A DNA stretch of 32,504 nucleotides, taken from contig CAJSZQ010000039.1 in the NCBI GenBank assembly GCA_910574185.1, positions 1 through 32,504 on the forward strand. The letters run 5' to 3'. The translations under genes and the position numbers were made by a program. The DNA comes from Lachnospiraceae bacterium. GTDB taxonomy: Bacteria; Bacillota; Clostridia; Lachnospirales; Lachnospiraceae. Each line of letters opens with the position of its first letter. Positions within the stretch are counted from its first letter, which is position 1. A model generated the notes under the pieces. The model saw nothing but the letters and a program-made list of their open reading frames with translations, was not told the origin of the DNA and made no database searches. Below, one piece after another: positions 6,351-14,323 of this stretch.

Positions 6351-8381
6351 ATGAATGAGAGAACTGGAATTACGGAATTAAAAGGGATTGGCGAGAAGAC
6401 CGGGGCGTTGTTTCATAAACTGGGGATTTCTACAGTGGGAGAGCTTCTTCGTTATTATCCGAGAGGATATGACGTATACGAGGAGCCTGTGCCAATTAGT
6501 GAACTGGAAGAAGGCAGGGTGCAGACGATTACAGGCGCTATATGGGGAAAGGTTCAGGTATCGCCCAATCGCAGAATGCCGGTTACAACTGTACAGATTA
6601 AGGATATTTCCGGAACCATAAAGGCTATGTGGTTCCGGATGCCTTTTTTAAGGAGTACTTTTGCGGCGGGAGGAAGCGTAACTCTGCGAGGGCAGGTTTT
6701 GCGCAAGGGAAGAGAACTTGTGCTGGAACATCCTGAGATTTTTTACCCTGGCGGTAAATATGAGGAAAAGCTTGGAACACTGCAGCCAAGATATCCGTTA
6801 ACAAACGGCCTTACGAATAATATGGTAACGAAGGCGGTAAAGCAGGCGATAGAGCATTTGGAATTGTGTGTGGACAGGTTTCCGGAAGAACTGCGCTTAA
6901 AATATGAGCTGGCAGAGTACAATTATGCGCTGCGGGGGATTCATTTCCCTGAGGATAAGGAAGTCTTTTATCATGCGAGGGAGAGACTGGTGTTCGATGA
7001 ATTTCTGGAATTTATCCTATCTTTAAGGAAGCTCCGAAAGGAGAGCGGACGACTGAAAAATGATTTTCGGCTGGAAGGCTGTGCCGAGACGGACAGGCTT
7101 TTGAAAAAACTCCCTTATGAACTGACGAAAGCCCAGCAGAAGGTGTGGAAGGAAATTGAAAGCGATATGCAGAGCGGTTTTGTTATGTCCAGGCTGATTC
7201 AGGGGGATGTAGGTTCCGGCAAGACGATTATTGCTGTGTTGGCGCTTATGGCGGCGGCCTGCCAGGGATATCAGGGGGCTATGATGGCTCCCACTGAAGT
7301 TTTGGCGAAGCAGCACTATGATTCTATAACAGAACTTTTTAAAGAATATCAGATTCCGGTTCAAACGGAGCTTCTTACCGGTTCCATGACAGCTAAAGCA
7401 AAGAAAGAGGCTTATGACAGGATTGCAGAAGGCAAGTCGCAGATTATCCTTGGAACCCATGCGTTAATTCAGAGTAAGGTGAATTATAAAAATCTGGCGC
7501 TTGTAATTACGGATGAACAGCACCGGTTTGGAGTGCGGCAGCGGGAAATATTTGCAGAAAAGGGCAGCGCGCCACATATTTTGGTTATGAGCGCTACGCC
7601 GATTCCCCGGACTCTTGCCATTATTTTGTATGGAGATTTGGATATTTCGGTAATTGACGAACTGCCGGCTGAAAGACTTCCGATTAAGAATTGCGTGGTA
7701 GATACCGGATACCGGCAGACTGCCTACCGATTTATAGAGAAACAGGTTATGGCGGGCAGGCAGTGTTATATTATCTGTCCGATGGTGGAAGAGAGCGAGC
7801 ATCTTGAGGCGGAGAATGTGATTGATTATACCGCCATGTTAAGAGAAGAGCTTGGGGGCCGGATTCAGGCAGAGTATCTTCATGGGAAGATGAAGCAGAG
7901 CGAAAAGGACAGGATTATGAGCCGGTTTGCGGCAGGAGAAATTCAAGTGCTGGTTTCTACAACTGTAATTGAGGTTGGCATCAACGTTCCCAATGCTACG
8001 GTCATGATGGTGGAGAATGCGGAGCGGTTCGGACTCGCGCAGCTTCATCAGCTTCGAGGCCGGGTAGGAAGAGGAAAGTATCAGTCCTATTGCATTTTTA
8101 TGAGCGGCTCAAAAACAAAAGAAACCAAAAAGCGGTTAGAAATCCTAAATCAGACGAACGACGGTTTTCGGATTGCAAGCGAAGATTTGAAGCTTAGAGG
8201 ACCGGGAGATTTGTTCGGCATCAGACAGAGTGGTTTGATGGATTTTCGGTTGGGAGATGTATTCCAGGATGCATCGATTCTGAAACACGCTTCGGAGGCG
8301 GCGGACTGGCTTCTTGTAAATCAATATGAAAGCATACAAAATATGGAAAAGAACGAAAAAACTGCCAGTGTAATATTGTAA
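6351..8381 (+). CDS. recG: ATP-dependent DNA helicase RecG
   Basis: 676 aa from the ATG at 6351, the usual length. The N-terminal wedge/OB domain covers about 1-200 (helix-hairpin start ITELKGIGEKTG). The helicase core has Walker A GDVGSGKT (285-292), DEQH (388-391), MSATPIPRTLA (413-423), and a C-terminal half with QLRGRVGRG. RecG reverses stalled replication forks and migrates branched recombination intermediates. In-frame starts at 6291 and 6318 are possible, but 6291 lies in a hairpin repeat, and family members begin close to 6351. The ribosome binding site is weak for all choices. The gene follows fakA after a 60-bp repeat, in the conserved Firmicutes order. Confidence 0.94.
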   Translation: MNERTGITELKGIGEKTGALFHKLGISTVGELLRYYPRGYDVYEEPVPISELEEGRVQTITGAIWGKVQVSPNRRMPVTTVQIKDISGTIKAMWFRMPFLRSTFAAGGSVTLRGQVLRKGRELVLEHPEIFYPGGKYEEKLGTLQPRYPLTNGLTNNMVTKAVKQAIEHLELCVDRFPEELRLKYELAEYNYALRGIHFPEDKEVFYHARERLVFDEFLEFILSLRKLRKESGRLKNDFRLEGCAETDRLLKKLPYELTKAQQKVWKEIESDMQSGFVMSRLIQGDVGSGKTIIAVLALMAAACQGYQGAMMAPTEVLAKQHYDSITELFKEYQIPVQTELLTGSMTAKAKKEAYDRIAEGKSQIILGTHALIQSKVNYKNLALVITDEQHRFGVRQREIFAEKGSAPHILVMSATPIPRTLAIILYGDLDISVIDELPAERLPIKNCVVDTGYRQTAYRFIEKQVMAGRQCYIICPMVEESEHLEAENVIDYTAMLREELGGRIQAEYLHGKMKQSEKDRIMSRFAAGEIQVLVSTTVIEVGINVPNATVMMVENAERFGLAQLHQLRGRVGRGKYQSYCIFMSGSKTKETKKRLEILNQTNDGFRIASEDLKLRGPGDLFGIRQSGLMDFRLGDVFQDASILKHASEAADWLLVNQYESIQNMEKNEKTASVIL

Positions 8382-8465
8382 ATCCTTCATATACTATGGT
8401 TGTAACTTAAGACAAGAGTTACACAGAGAAAAGAATGTAAAAGATACAAGAAGGAGGAAATTAAA

Positions 8466-8675
8466 ATGGCAAGTCGTTCATCTAACAGAACAGCAGTACC
8501 GGAAGCAAAGGGTGCATTAGACAAATTCAAATATGAGGTAGCAAGCGAGCTTGGAGTACCTCTCACAGACGGTTACAACGGAGACCTGACATCCAGACAG
8601 AACGGTTCTGTCGGCGGATATATGGTTAAGAAGATGATTGAAGAGCAGGAAAGAAAGATGGCAGGAAACAAATAA
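8466..8675 (+). CDS. Alpha/beta-type small acid-soluble spore protein
   Basis: 69 aa. The two conserved blocks of the family are present: KFKYEVASELGV, containing the region cut by the germination protease GPR, and LTSRQNGSVGGYMVKKMI. These proteins coat spore DNA and protect it from UV and heat, and are degraded at germination to supply amino acids. A strong AGAAGGAGGAAA precedes the ATG. Expression is expected in the forespore under sigma-G; TATACTA near 8390 resembles a sigma-G -10 box but I do not see a well-spaced -35. A terminator follows at once, so the gene is monocistronic. Confidence 0.95.
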   Translation: MASRSSNRTAVPEAKGALDKFKYEVASELGVPLTDGYNGDLTSRQNGSVGGYMVKKMIEEQERKMAGNK

Positions 8676-8693
8676 ATATTTGCAGCCAAACAA

Positions 8694-8719
8694 CCCCCGG
8701 AATATCTACCGGGGGTTTT
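8694..8719 (+). terminator. Terminator after the spore protein gene
   Basis: Perfect stem CCCCCGG/CCGGGGG with an 8-nt loop, followed by TTTTG. Confidence 0.88.
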
Positions 8720-8735
8720 GCGTTGCTGTTCGCAT

Positions 8736-8974
8736 GTAACAGCTCACAGGTCATTTGGTAAACAGTGGGTTGAATCAGGAGCATGTCTCTGAGCAGACAA
8801 TTCAGGAGTGTTTTTCATGGAATTGAAATAGCAGCTTATGCAGACTTAGGCGCGAAGGCTTTCCTGAGCGGCTTAGTCTGCGTTAGCTGATAGTTCAATG
8901 GAATGTTACTCCGTCTGCTCAGAGACATGCTCCTGATTCAATCCGCGTCCGGCAAGCGATGTGTGAACAGTAAC
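8736..8974 (+). repeat. 239-bp palindromic element (type C, copy 2)
   Basis: Same orientation and length as 3189-3427. Arms 8765-8798 and 8913-8946 pair over 34 bp. Compared with copy 1, two neighbouring pairs in the arm are changed on both sides (TCTCAAAG/CTTTGAGA becomes TCTCTGAG/CTCAGAGA). The apical hairpin GCGAAGGCTTTCCTGAGC is identical. No flanking direct repeat. A fragment, GAACTGTTAC, of another element end follows at 8975. Confidence 0.85.
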
Positions 8975-9013
8975 GAACTGTTACGGTTACATAGAATGAA
9001 TCATATAAAATAA

Positions 9014-9042
9014 TTGACATTTTTAAGAGAGGTCTTTATAAT
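9014..9042 (+). promoter_or_regulatory. Consensus promoter of rsmD
   Basis: TTGACA (9014-9019), 17 bp, TATAAT (9037-9042): a perfect sigma-A promoter. Two in-frame upstream start codons, at 9014 and 9041, lie inside it and cannot be translated from its transcript. Confidence 0.85.
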
Positions 9043-9082
9043 GAATGAAGAAAGGTATTATGTATACAAGGAGCGTGCAAAA

Positions 9083-9658
9083 ATGCGTGTGATTGCCGGA
9101 AGTGCGAAGAGAATACAGCTAAAGACTCTGGAGGGTTTTGAGACGAGGCCTACTACAGACCGGATTAAGGAGACTTTATTTAATATGATTGACCCCTGGA
9201 TTGGGGATTGCCTGTTTCTGGATTTGTTTGCAGGGAGCGGCAGTATCGGGATTGAGGCTTTAAGCCGGGGAGCGGGGGAAGCGGTCTTTATTGAGAAGAA
9301 CCGGGCGGCTATGGAAGTAATTCGTGATAATATAAGGCGTACCGGGTTGGGAGAGAGCGCGGAGCTGATTCAGGAGGATGTGTTCGCGGGGCTTCGCAGG
9401 CTGACAGGCAGGAAGTTTGATTATATTTTTATGGACCCGCCCTATCAGGGAGAGTTGGAATATAGTACCTTAAAGCTGATTGAAGAGCTGGGCCTGATTG
9501 CAGAAGATGGAATGATAATTGTAGAGGCGGCGCTGAAGACGGATTTTGGGTATCTGAGTTCGCTTGGCTATCGAATTGTGAAGGAAAAGAAGTACAAGAC
9601 GAATAAGCATATTTTTATAGAGTCTGTTTCAACGATACCTGGGGACAGCAAAGAGTGA
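9083..9658 (+). CDS. rsmD: 16S rRNA (guanine-966 N2) methyltransferase RsmD
   Basis: 191 aa. Begins MRVIAGSAKRIQL, the canonical RsmD start. It has the SAM-binding motif LDLFAGSGSIGIEALSRGA and the catalytic DPPY motif (FMDPPYQGE) of N2-guanine methyltransferases. It methylates G966 of 16S rRNA during small-subunit assembly. The start at 9083 is chosen because AAGGAG (9068-9073) is well placed and because the promoter excludes upstream starts. coaD follows 60 bp downstream, as in the Bacillus ylbH-ylbI pair, so they are likely co-transcribed. Confidence 0.94.
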   Translation: MRVIAGSAKRIQLKTLEGFETRPTTDRIKETLFNMIDPWIGDCLFLDLFAGSGSIGIEALSRGAGEAVFIEKNRAAMEVIRDNIRRTGLGESAELIQEDVFAGLRRLTGRKFDYIFMDPPYQGELEYSTLKLIEELGLIAEDGMIIVEAALKTDFGYLSSLGYRIVKEKKYKTNKHIFIESVSTIPGDSKE

Positions 9659-9718
9659 GATTTTTGATTTTTTAAATGTTTTGTTATATGATTGGAGAAT
9701 AAAGTTGGAGGAATCGCG

Positions 9719-10207
9719 ATGAGGGCAGTTTATCCTGGGAGCTTTGATCCGGTAACTTATGGTCATTTGGATATCATCGGCCGCGCTGCACATCTTGCAG
9801 ATGAGTTAATTATCGGAGTATTGAAGAATAATGCGAAAAGTCCGTTGTTTTCATTAGAAGAACGTGTTAGAATGTTAGAAGAGGTCACAAAGAATTATCA
9901 TAATGTGAAAGTAGAGGCCTTTGAAGGTCTTTTAGTAGATTTTGCAGAAAGAAGGAAAGCTGATGTGATTGTCCGGGGGCTGCGCGCAGTTACGGATTTT
10001 GAGAGCGAGCTGCAGATGGCACAGACGAATCACAAGCTGAAGGAAAGCGTGGAGACTATTTTCCTTACTACCAGACTTGAATATTCCTATTTGAGTTCTA
10101 CGATAGTGCGGGAGGTGGCGGCTTTTGGAGGGGACATTTCACAGTTCGTGCCGGAGATGGTAGAACAGAGAATACAAGCGAAAATGGATGAAAGAAGGAG
10201 AGTGTAA
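9719..10207 (+). CDS. coaD: Phosphopantetheine adenylyltransferase
   Basis: 162 aa, normal length. Begins [18 protein letters not shown] with the nucleotidyltransferase HxGH-type motif (TYGH), and carries [11 protein letters not shown], the second signature. It converts 4'-phosphopantetheine and ATP to dephospho-CoA, the penultimate step of CoA synthesis. GGAGG (9707-9711) fixes the ATG at 9719 rather than an in-frame one 27 bp earlier. It lies 60 bp after rsmD and 3 bp before the next gene. Confidence 0.95.
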   Translation: MRAVYPGSFDPVTYGHLDIIGRAAHLADELIIGVLKNNAKSPLFSLEERVRMLEEVTKNYHNVKVEAFEGLLVDFAERRKADVIVRGLRAVTDFESELQMAQTNHKLKESVETIFLTTRLEYSYLSSTIVREVAAFGGDISQFVPEMVEQRIQAKMDERRRV

Positions 10208-10210
10208 ATT

Positions 10211-10831
10211 ATGAGCAGCCGTATTGAACAGATTATTGAGGAGATTGAGGAGTATATTGATTCATGCAAATTTCAGCCTTTGTCTACGTCGAAGATTATT
10301 GTGAATAAGGATCAGTTGGACGAGCTTCTCCGGGAGCTTCGGATGAAGGCGCCAGATGAGATTAAGCGTTACCAGAAGATTATTGCAAACAAGGACGCCA
10401 TTCTTGCCGATGCGCAGGCGAAGGCTGACAATATGATACAGGAAGCGCAGATTCATACCAATGAACTGGTGAGTGAGCATGAGATTATGCAGCAGGCTTA
10501 TGCACAGGCCAATGAGATTGTAACTGCCGCTACAGAGCAGGCGCAGCAGATTCTTGACAGCGCTACAAGCGACGCCAATGATATTCGTATCGGAGCAGTT
10601 CAGTATACGGATGAGCTTTTGGCGAATGCAGAGAATATTATCGGACATACGTTGGATAATTATACGACCAAGTATGACGGGCTATTGACTACTCTGCAGG
10701 AGTGTTATGATATGGTACGCAATAATCGCTCTGAACTGGAGATTCCTGAGCAGCCAGTCAATGAGATGGAAGCAGATTTTGGCATGACTGGAGAGCTGGA
10801 ATTCCCGGAAGAGGAATTGGAGCGGGTATAG
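10211..10831 (+). CDS. Coiled-coil protein of unknown function
   Basis: 206 aa, no signal peptide or membrane segment. Residues 60-150 are a long Ala/Gln/Glu-rich helix (for example DAQAKADNMIQEAQ and AQANEIVTAATEQAQQ), predicted as a coiled coil; the N-terminus (1-55) and an acidic tail are distinct. Similar proteins are often labelled ATPase or V-type ATPase subunit H-like because of the helical composition, but there is no nucleotide-binding motif. A DivIVA-like or scaffold role is possible but unproven. It starts 3 bp after coaD, so it is in the same operon, and it converges with ylbJ with only 21 bp and no terminator between. Confidence 0.7.
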   Translation: MSSRIEQIIEEIEEYIDSCKFQPLSTSKIIVNKDQLDELLRELRMKAPDEIKRYQKIIANKDAILADAQAKADNMIQEAQIHTNELVSEHEIMQQAYAQANEIVTAATEQAQQILDSATSDANDIRIGAVQYTDELLANAENIIGHTLDNYTTKYDGLLTTLQECYDMVRNNRSELEIPEQPVNEMEADFGMTGELEFPEEELERV

Positions 10832-10852
10832 AGTTTCTATAAGTTTGCTTTA

Positions 10853-11818
10853 TTAGGAGAGCGCCGCGGTATAGAATCTGCACAAATATAGATAGGTTAA
10901 CAGGCTGGTTATCGCTGCGGTAATCAGCTTTTGTGCGATGTATGGAAGAATTTTAAGGCCGGATTCCTGAATCATCGAAGAAGTCTGGAAGATTGCACAG
11001 AAGCCGCCGAAGGAGGTTTCCGCCATAAGCAGGATATAGCGAAATGCGGCCGGAACCTCCAGTTCTGCCAGCAGGGACAGGCCCGTCGTGATTTCTAAGG
11101 AAGAGAGGAAAAGGGATTTTGTCAGACTATGGCCTGGGAGTAAGGCTGTGGACAGCTTAATGAATATGGAGAAAAGCATCATGTACAGACCCACCTTTAC
11201 AATCGCATAGAAGCTGTCCATGAGACAGGCGTCCAGCGTTTTGGAGAAATCATTCTGTCTGCGGGAGAGAGGACTTTTTACAGGGAAGATTTTTGCAGCG
11301 AATGTGCCGGAAGATTCGCGCATATAATAGATACGAAAGAGTTGTCCGCATAGGAGCGGCGTCAGGAAAAGTATCAGAAAAAATGGAAGATGAAGTTCTT
11401 TTTCCGGAATGAATTTTAATAACAGAATGCTCAAAACGAACATGGGACTGGTGTTATTGCAGAAAGACAACAGATAAGAGCCTTCGGCATAGGAAATCTG
11501 ATTTCCCGTCACCAAATCGGCAGATACCTTCGCCCCCATAGGATAGCCGCACAGGAAACCGGAAAGAACCGCGAAAGAACCTTTTGGGGATACTCCTGGA
11601 ACGTATTTCATCAGAGGCCCGGTAAGATTCGCAAGAAGAGAAATCGTGTCTGTATGTATCATAACATTGACAAGAATCATAAAGGGAAGCAGGGAGGGAA
11701 GTACAAAACGGTACCATAGAAGCAGCCCCTCAGCGGCGCCGGTAACGACTTCATTTTTATAAATCAGGAAAATGAGGAATAGTAATATCATCAAACAAGG
11801 GGAAAACCATTTGCGCAT
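10853..11818 (-). CDS. ylbJ: YlbJ-like sporulation integral membrane protein (nucleoside-recognition/Gate domain)
   Basis: 321 aa with about eight membrane segments. The motif SGFLCGYPMGAKVSADL and the later ETSFGGFCAIFQTSS stretch are typical of the Gate/nucleoside-recognition fold found in YlbJ. In Bacillus, ylbJ is a sigma-E gene needed for proper spore formation and lies beside rsmD and coaD; the same neighbourhood here supports the name, although this protein is shorter than the roughly 400-aa Bacillus form and is on the opposite strand to coaD. AAGGAGCC precedes the start. A 7-bp inverted repeat, GTAGATT/AATCTAC, lies just upstream (11834-11855). I see no clear sigma-E promoter. Confidence 0.82.
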   Translation of the reverse strand: MRKWFSPCLMILLFLIFLIYKNEVVTGAAEGLLLWYRFVLPSLLPFMILVNVMIHTDTISLLANLTGPLMKYVPGVSPKGSFAVLSGFLCGYPMGAKVSADLVTGNQISYAEGSYLLSFCNNTSPMFVLSILLLKFIPEKELHLPFFLILFLTPLLCGQLFRIYYMRESSGTFAAKIFPVKSPLSRRQNDFSKTLDACLMDSFYAIVKVGLYMMLFSIFIKLSTALLPGHSLTKSLFLSSLEITTGLSLLAELEVPAAFRYILLMAETSFGGFCAIFQTSSMIQESGLKILPYIAQKLITAAITSLLTYLYLCRFYTAALS

Positions 11819-12010
11819 AGAGGCTCCTTATAAGTAGATTTCTTTATTAATCTACGCGGGCCGGTCTGTGTTTATGATAGATTCTTTTTGTTTTGACGAA
11901 GCAGGAGACCACCCCGTAATTATTGAATGATTCGAGTATTTAAATGACCTTTTTGAAGGGTTTATTATTATAAAATAAAAATATTACAGAGTGAAAAGGA
12001 GAGTTTTATA

Positions 12011-13453
12011 ATGGCAGTATTAAGTGAATTAGAGCCGAAACGGGTGTTTCATTATTTTGAGGAAATCTGTAAAATCCCCCATGGTTCCCACAATACGAAG
12101 GAAATCAGTGATTATTGCGTGAACTTTGCCAGAGAGCGGAACCTTTCTGTGATTCAGGATGAGGCGAATAATGTAATCATACGAAAGCCGGGAACAGAGG
12201 GCTGCGAGGATTCGGAAACCTTGATTTTACAGGGGCATTTAGATATGGTGTGTGAGAAGACGCCGGATTCTTCTCATGATTTCGAGAAGGACGGGCTTAA
12301 GCTTTGGATTCAGGACGGATATGTTACGGCTAAAGATACTACGCTTGGCGGTGACGACGGAATTGCTGTAGCTATGATGCTTGCGGTTCTTGACAGCGAC
12401 GAGATTGTGCACCCACCGCTTGAAGCGCTATTTACTTCGGATGAGGAAGTGGGAATGGGCGGCGCGGGCGCTCTCAATATGGATGACTTGAGAGGAAAGA
12501 TGCTGATTAATATTGATTCTGAGGAGGAGGGGATTCTGACTGCAGGCTGCGCCGGAGGATTTCGGTTTGATACGGTGATTCCGGTTTCTTATGAGAAAGC
12601 AGAGGGGGAAGCGCTCTCCATAGTAATCGGCGGACTGACCGGCGGACATTCCGGCTGTGAGATTCATAAGCAGAGGGGAAACGCTCACGCTCTCATGGGA
12701 CGTCTTCTGAATCATTTACGCAGACAGACGCCGCTTCGGCTGGCGGAGATTGTCGGAGGAAAAGGGGATAATGTGATTGCCGTAAAAAGCGAGGCTAAGA
12801 TTGCGGTATCCCCTAAGGATAAAGAGACGTGTATGAATGCGGTTCGTAAGATGGAACGGGTTTGGAAGGACGAATTTGGCGAAGATGAACCGGGCCTTTA
12901 TGTGGAAGTAACAGAGGATAAGGCTGACCGGGTCTTTGCGCAGGCGGATACAAACCGGGTTATTTCTTATCTCAGTACTATGCAAAACGGCGTCATCTGT
13001 TATGAGCGGCAGGTAGAAGGGCAGGTGGAGACTTCTCTTAATGTCGGGATTATTCAGACTTCGGAGCGGGAGGTGATTATCTCGCATCTGGTGAGAAGCT
13101 CTATGGAATCAAAAAAATGGGATTTAAAGGAGCGTCTGTTTGCGCTTGCGGAGCTTGCGGGAGGCAAGGGAGAAGCCAGAGACGAATACCCTGCCTGGAA
13201 TTATCGGAAGGATTCTAAACTTCGGGAACTGATGGTGAGGGTTTATCAGGAAATGTATGGAGAGAAACCGCAGGTTTTGACTATTCATGCAGGGTTGGAG
13301 TGCGGATTGTTTGTGGGGAAAAATCCGGAGCTGGACTGCATTTCCTTTGGACCGGAGATTCTGGATGTTCATTCTGTTAACGAGCGCATGAATATCAAAT
13401 CGGTGGAACGGAGCTATAAGTATCTTCTGGAGGTTCTGAAAGCGGCTAAGTAA
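12011..13453 (+). CDS. pepD: Xaa-His dipeptidase (aminoacyl-histidine dipeptidase, M20C family)
   Basis: 480 aa, cytoplasmic di-zinc peptidase. Metal ligands and catalytic residues appear in LQGHLDMV (His76, Asp78), GGDDG (Asp115), TSDEEVGMGGA (Glu145, Glu146), the CAGGFRFD segment and DVHSVNER near the end. It hydrolyses dipeptides, typically those with C-terminal histidine, for peptide nutrition. AAAGGAG precedes the ATG. It is divergent from ylbJ across a 192-bp AT-rich gap and followed by an M23 peptidase gene 116 bp away. No clear promoter could be picked. Confidence 0.93.
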   Translation: MAVLSELEPKRVFHYFEEICKIPHGSHNTKEISDYCVNFARERNLSVIQDEANNVIIRKPGTEGCEDSETLILQGHLDMVCEKTPDSSHDFEKDGLKLWIQDGYVTAKDTTLGGDDGIAVAMMLAVLDSDEIVHPPLEALFTSDEEVGMGGAGALNMDDLRGKMLINIDSEEEGILTAGCAGGFRFDTVIPVSYEKAEGEALSIVIGGLTGGHSGCEIHKQRGNAHALMGRLLNHLRRQTPLRLAEIVGGKGDNVIAVKSEAKIAVSPKDKETCMNAVRKMERVWKDEFGEDEPGLYVEVTEDKADRVFAQADTNRVISYLSTMQNGVICYERQVEGQVETSLNVGIIQTSEREVIISHLVRSSMESKKWDLKERLFALAELAGGKGEARDEYPAWNYRKDSKLRELMVRVYQEMYGEKPQVLTIHAGLECGLFVGKNPELDCISFGPEILDVHSVNERMNIKSVERSYKYLLEVLKAAK

Positions 13454-13482
13454 TTCATATAGTAGTACAAAAACAGGAGGAA

Positions 13483-13561
13483 GTTACAGTTCATACGCCT
13501 TTTGTCCTTGTCTGTTATGTTGTGGTTACCGGGCAAGAACAAGGGACGTGTGAACTGTAAC
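13483..13561 (+). repeat. 79-bp hairpin element (type D)
   Basis: Perfect 11-bp ends GTTACAGTTCA/TGAACTGTAAC, continued by ACG/CGT and a looser stem (CCTTGT/ACAAGG). The right end, GACGTGTGAACTGTAA, closely matches the right end of the 239-bp elements. It lies between AGGAGG (13475-13480) and the ATG at 13570, so it separates what looks like a ribosome binding site from its start codon. Confidence 0.75.
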
Positions 13562-13569
13562 AGGAAAAT

Positions 13570-14277
13570 ATGAGACATTTGAGGAACTACCTGGTTCTTG
13601 TACTGCTGTTTTCGTTGTTTAGCGTTTTATTTCAGCATAAAATTTATGAGGCGGCTCTGAAGAATCGGCTTTCGGCGGAAAGTACCGACAATGAGAAATT
13701 CCGGGCGGAATTTTACAGTGACGCTATGAGAAAAGACAGGGAGCTTCTATCTGAATCCTGTCTTTCTTTTCTGTCTGCGGTGGAGCGGGATATCCGGTAT
13801 TTTCCCATTCCCTTATCGGAGGCCGACTCATCTCTTGGGACTTCCTATGTGGATTCCTGGATGGGCGCGCGGGAGTATAAGGGGAAAGGAGTTCATGAGG
13901 GAACGGATATTATGGCGGACAAAAACGAACGAGGGATTTATCCGGTTGTCAGTATCAGCGACGGGACGGTGACCAATTTAGGGTGGCTGGAAAAGGGCGG
14001 ATACCGGATTGGAATTACCTCTCCCTCAGGAGCGTATTTTTATTATGCACATTTGGATTCTTATGCGGATATTAAGGAGGGCGATACGGTGATAGCCGGA
14101 CAGTTTCTGGGATTTATGGGAGATTCCGGTTACGGGGAGGAAGGGACGGTGGGGCAGTTTCCGGTCCATCTCCACCTTGGGATATACAGCTTTGAAGAGG
14201 GGAAGGAAATCAGTGTAAATCCATATTATGTGCTGCTTGCACTGGAAGACAAAAAGTTGAAATATTATTATATATAA
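13570..14277 (+). CDS. M23 family (LytM-type) metallopeptidase, membrane-anchored
   Basis: 235 aa. Residues 5-22 form a hydrophobic N-terminal anchor, so the rest is extracytoplasmic. The LytM domain (about 95-225) retains all zinc-site residues: HEGTD (His109, Asp113), His161 and HLHLG (His200, His202), so it should be an active peptidoglycan endopeptidase. A coiled N-terminal region (25-75) precedes the domain. Role in growth or sporulation cannot be decided from sequence. A 79-bp hairpin separates a strong AGGAGG from the start; a weak AGGA lies 4 nt before the ATG. Confidence 0.88.
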   Translation: MRHLRNYLVLVLLFSLFSVLFQHKIYEAALKNRLSAESTDNEKFRAEFYSDAMRKDRELLSESCLSFLSAVERDIRYFPIPLSEADSSLGTSYVDSWMGAREYKGKGVHEGTDIMADKNERGIYPVVSISDGTVTNLGWLEKGGYRIGITSPSGAYFYYAHLDSYADIKEGDTVIAGQFLGFMGDSGYGEEGTVGQFPVHLHLGIYSFEEGKEISVNPYYVLLALEDKKLKYYYI

Positions 14278-14323
14278 GGTATAATAGAAATATTGCAAAG
14301 AATAATCGTATGGAGGAATACTC

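Noticed and set aside
11819..12010. A sigma-E promoter for ylbJ or a clear promoter for pepD in the divergent gap
   Set aside because: Candidates such as TTGACG near 11894 lack a well-spaced -10 box, and no match to the sigma-E consensus was convincing.
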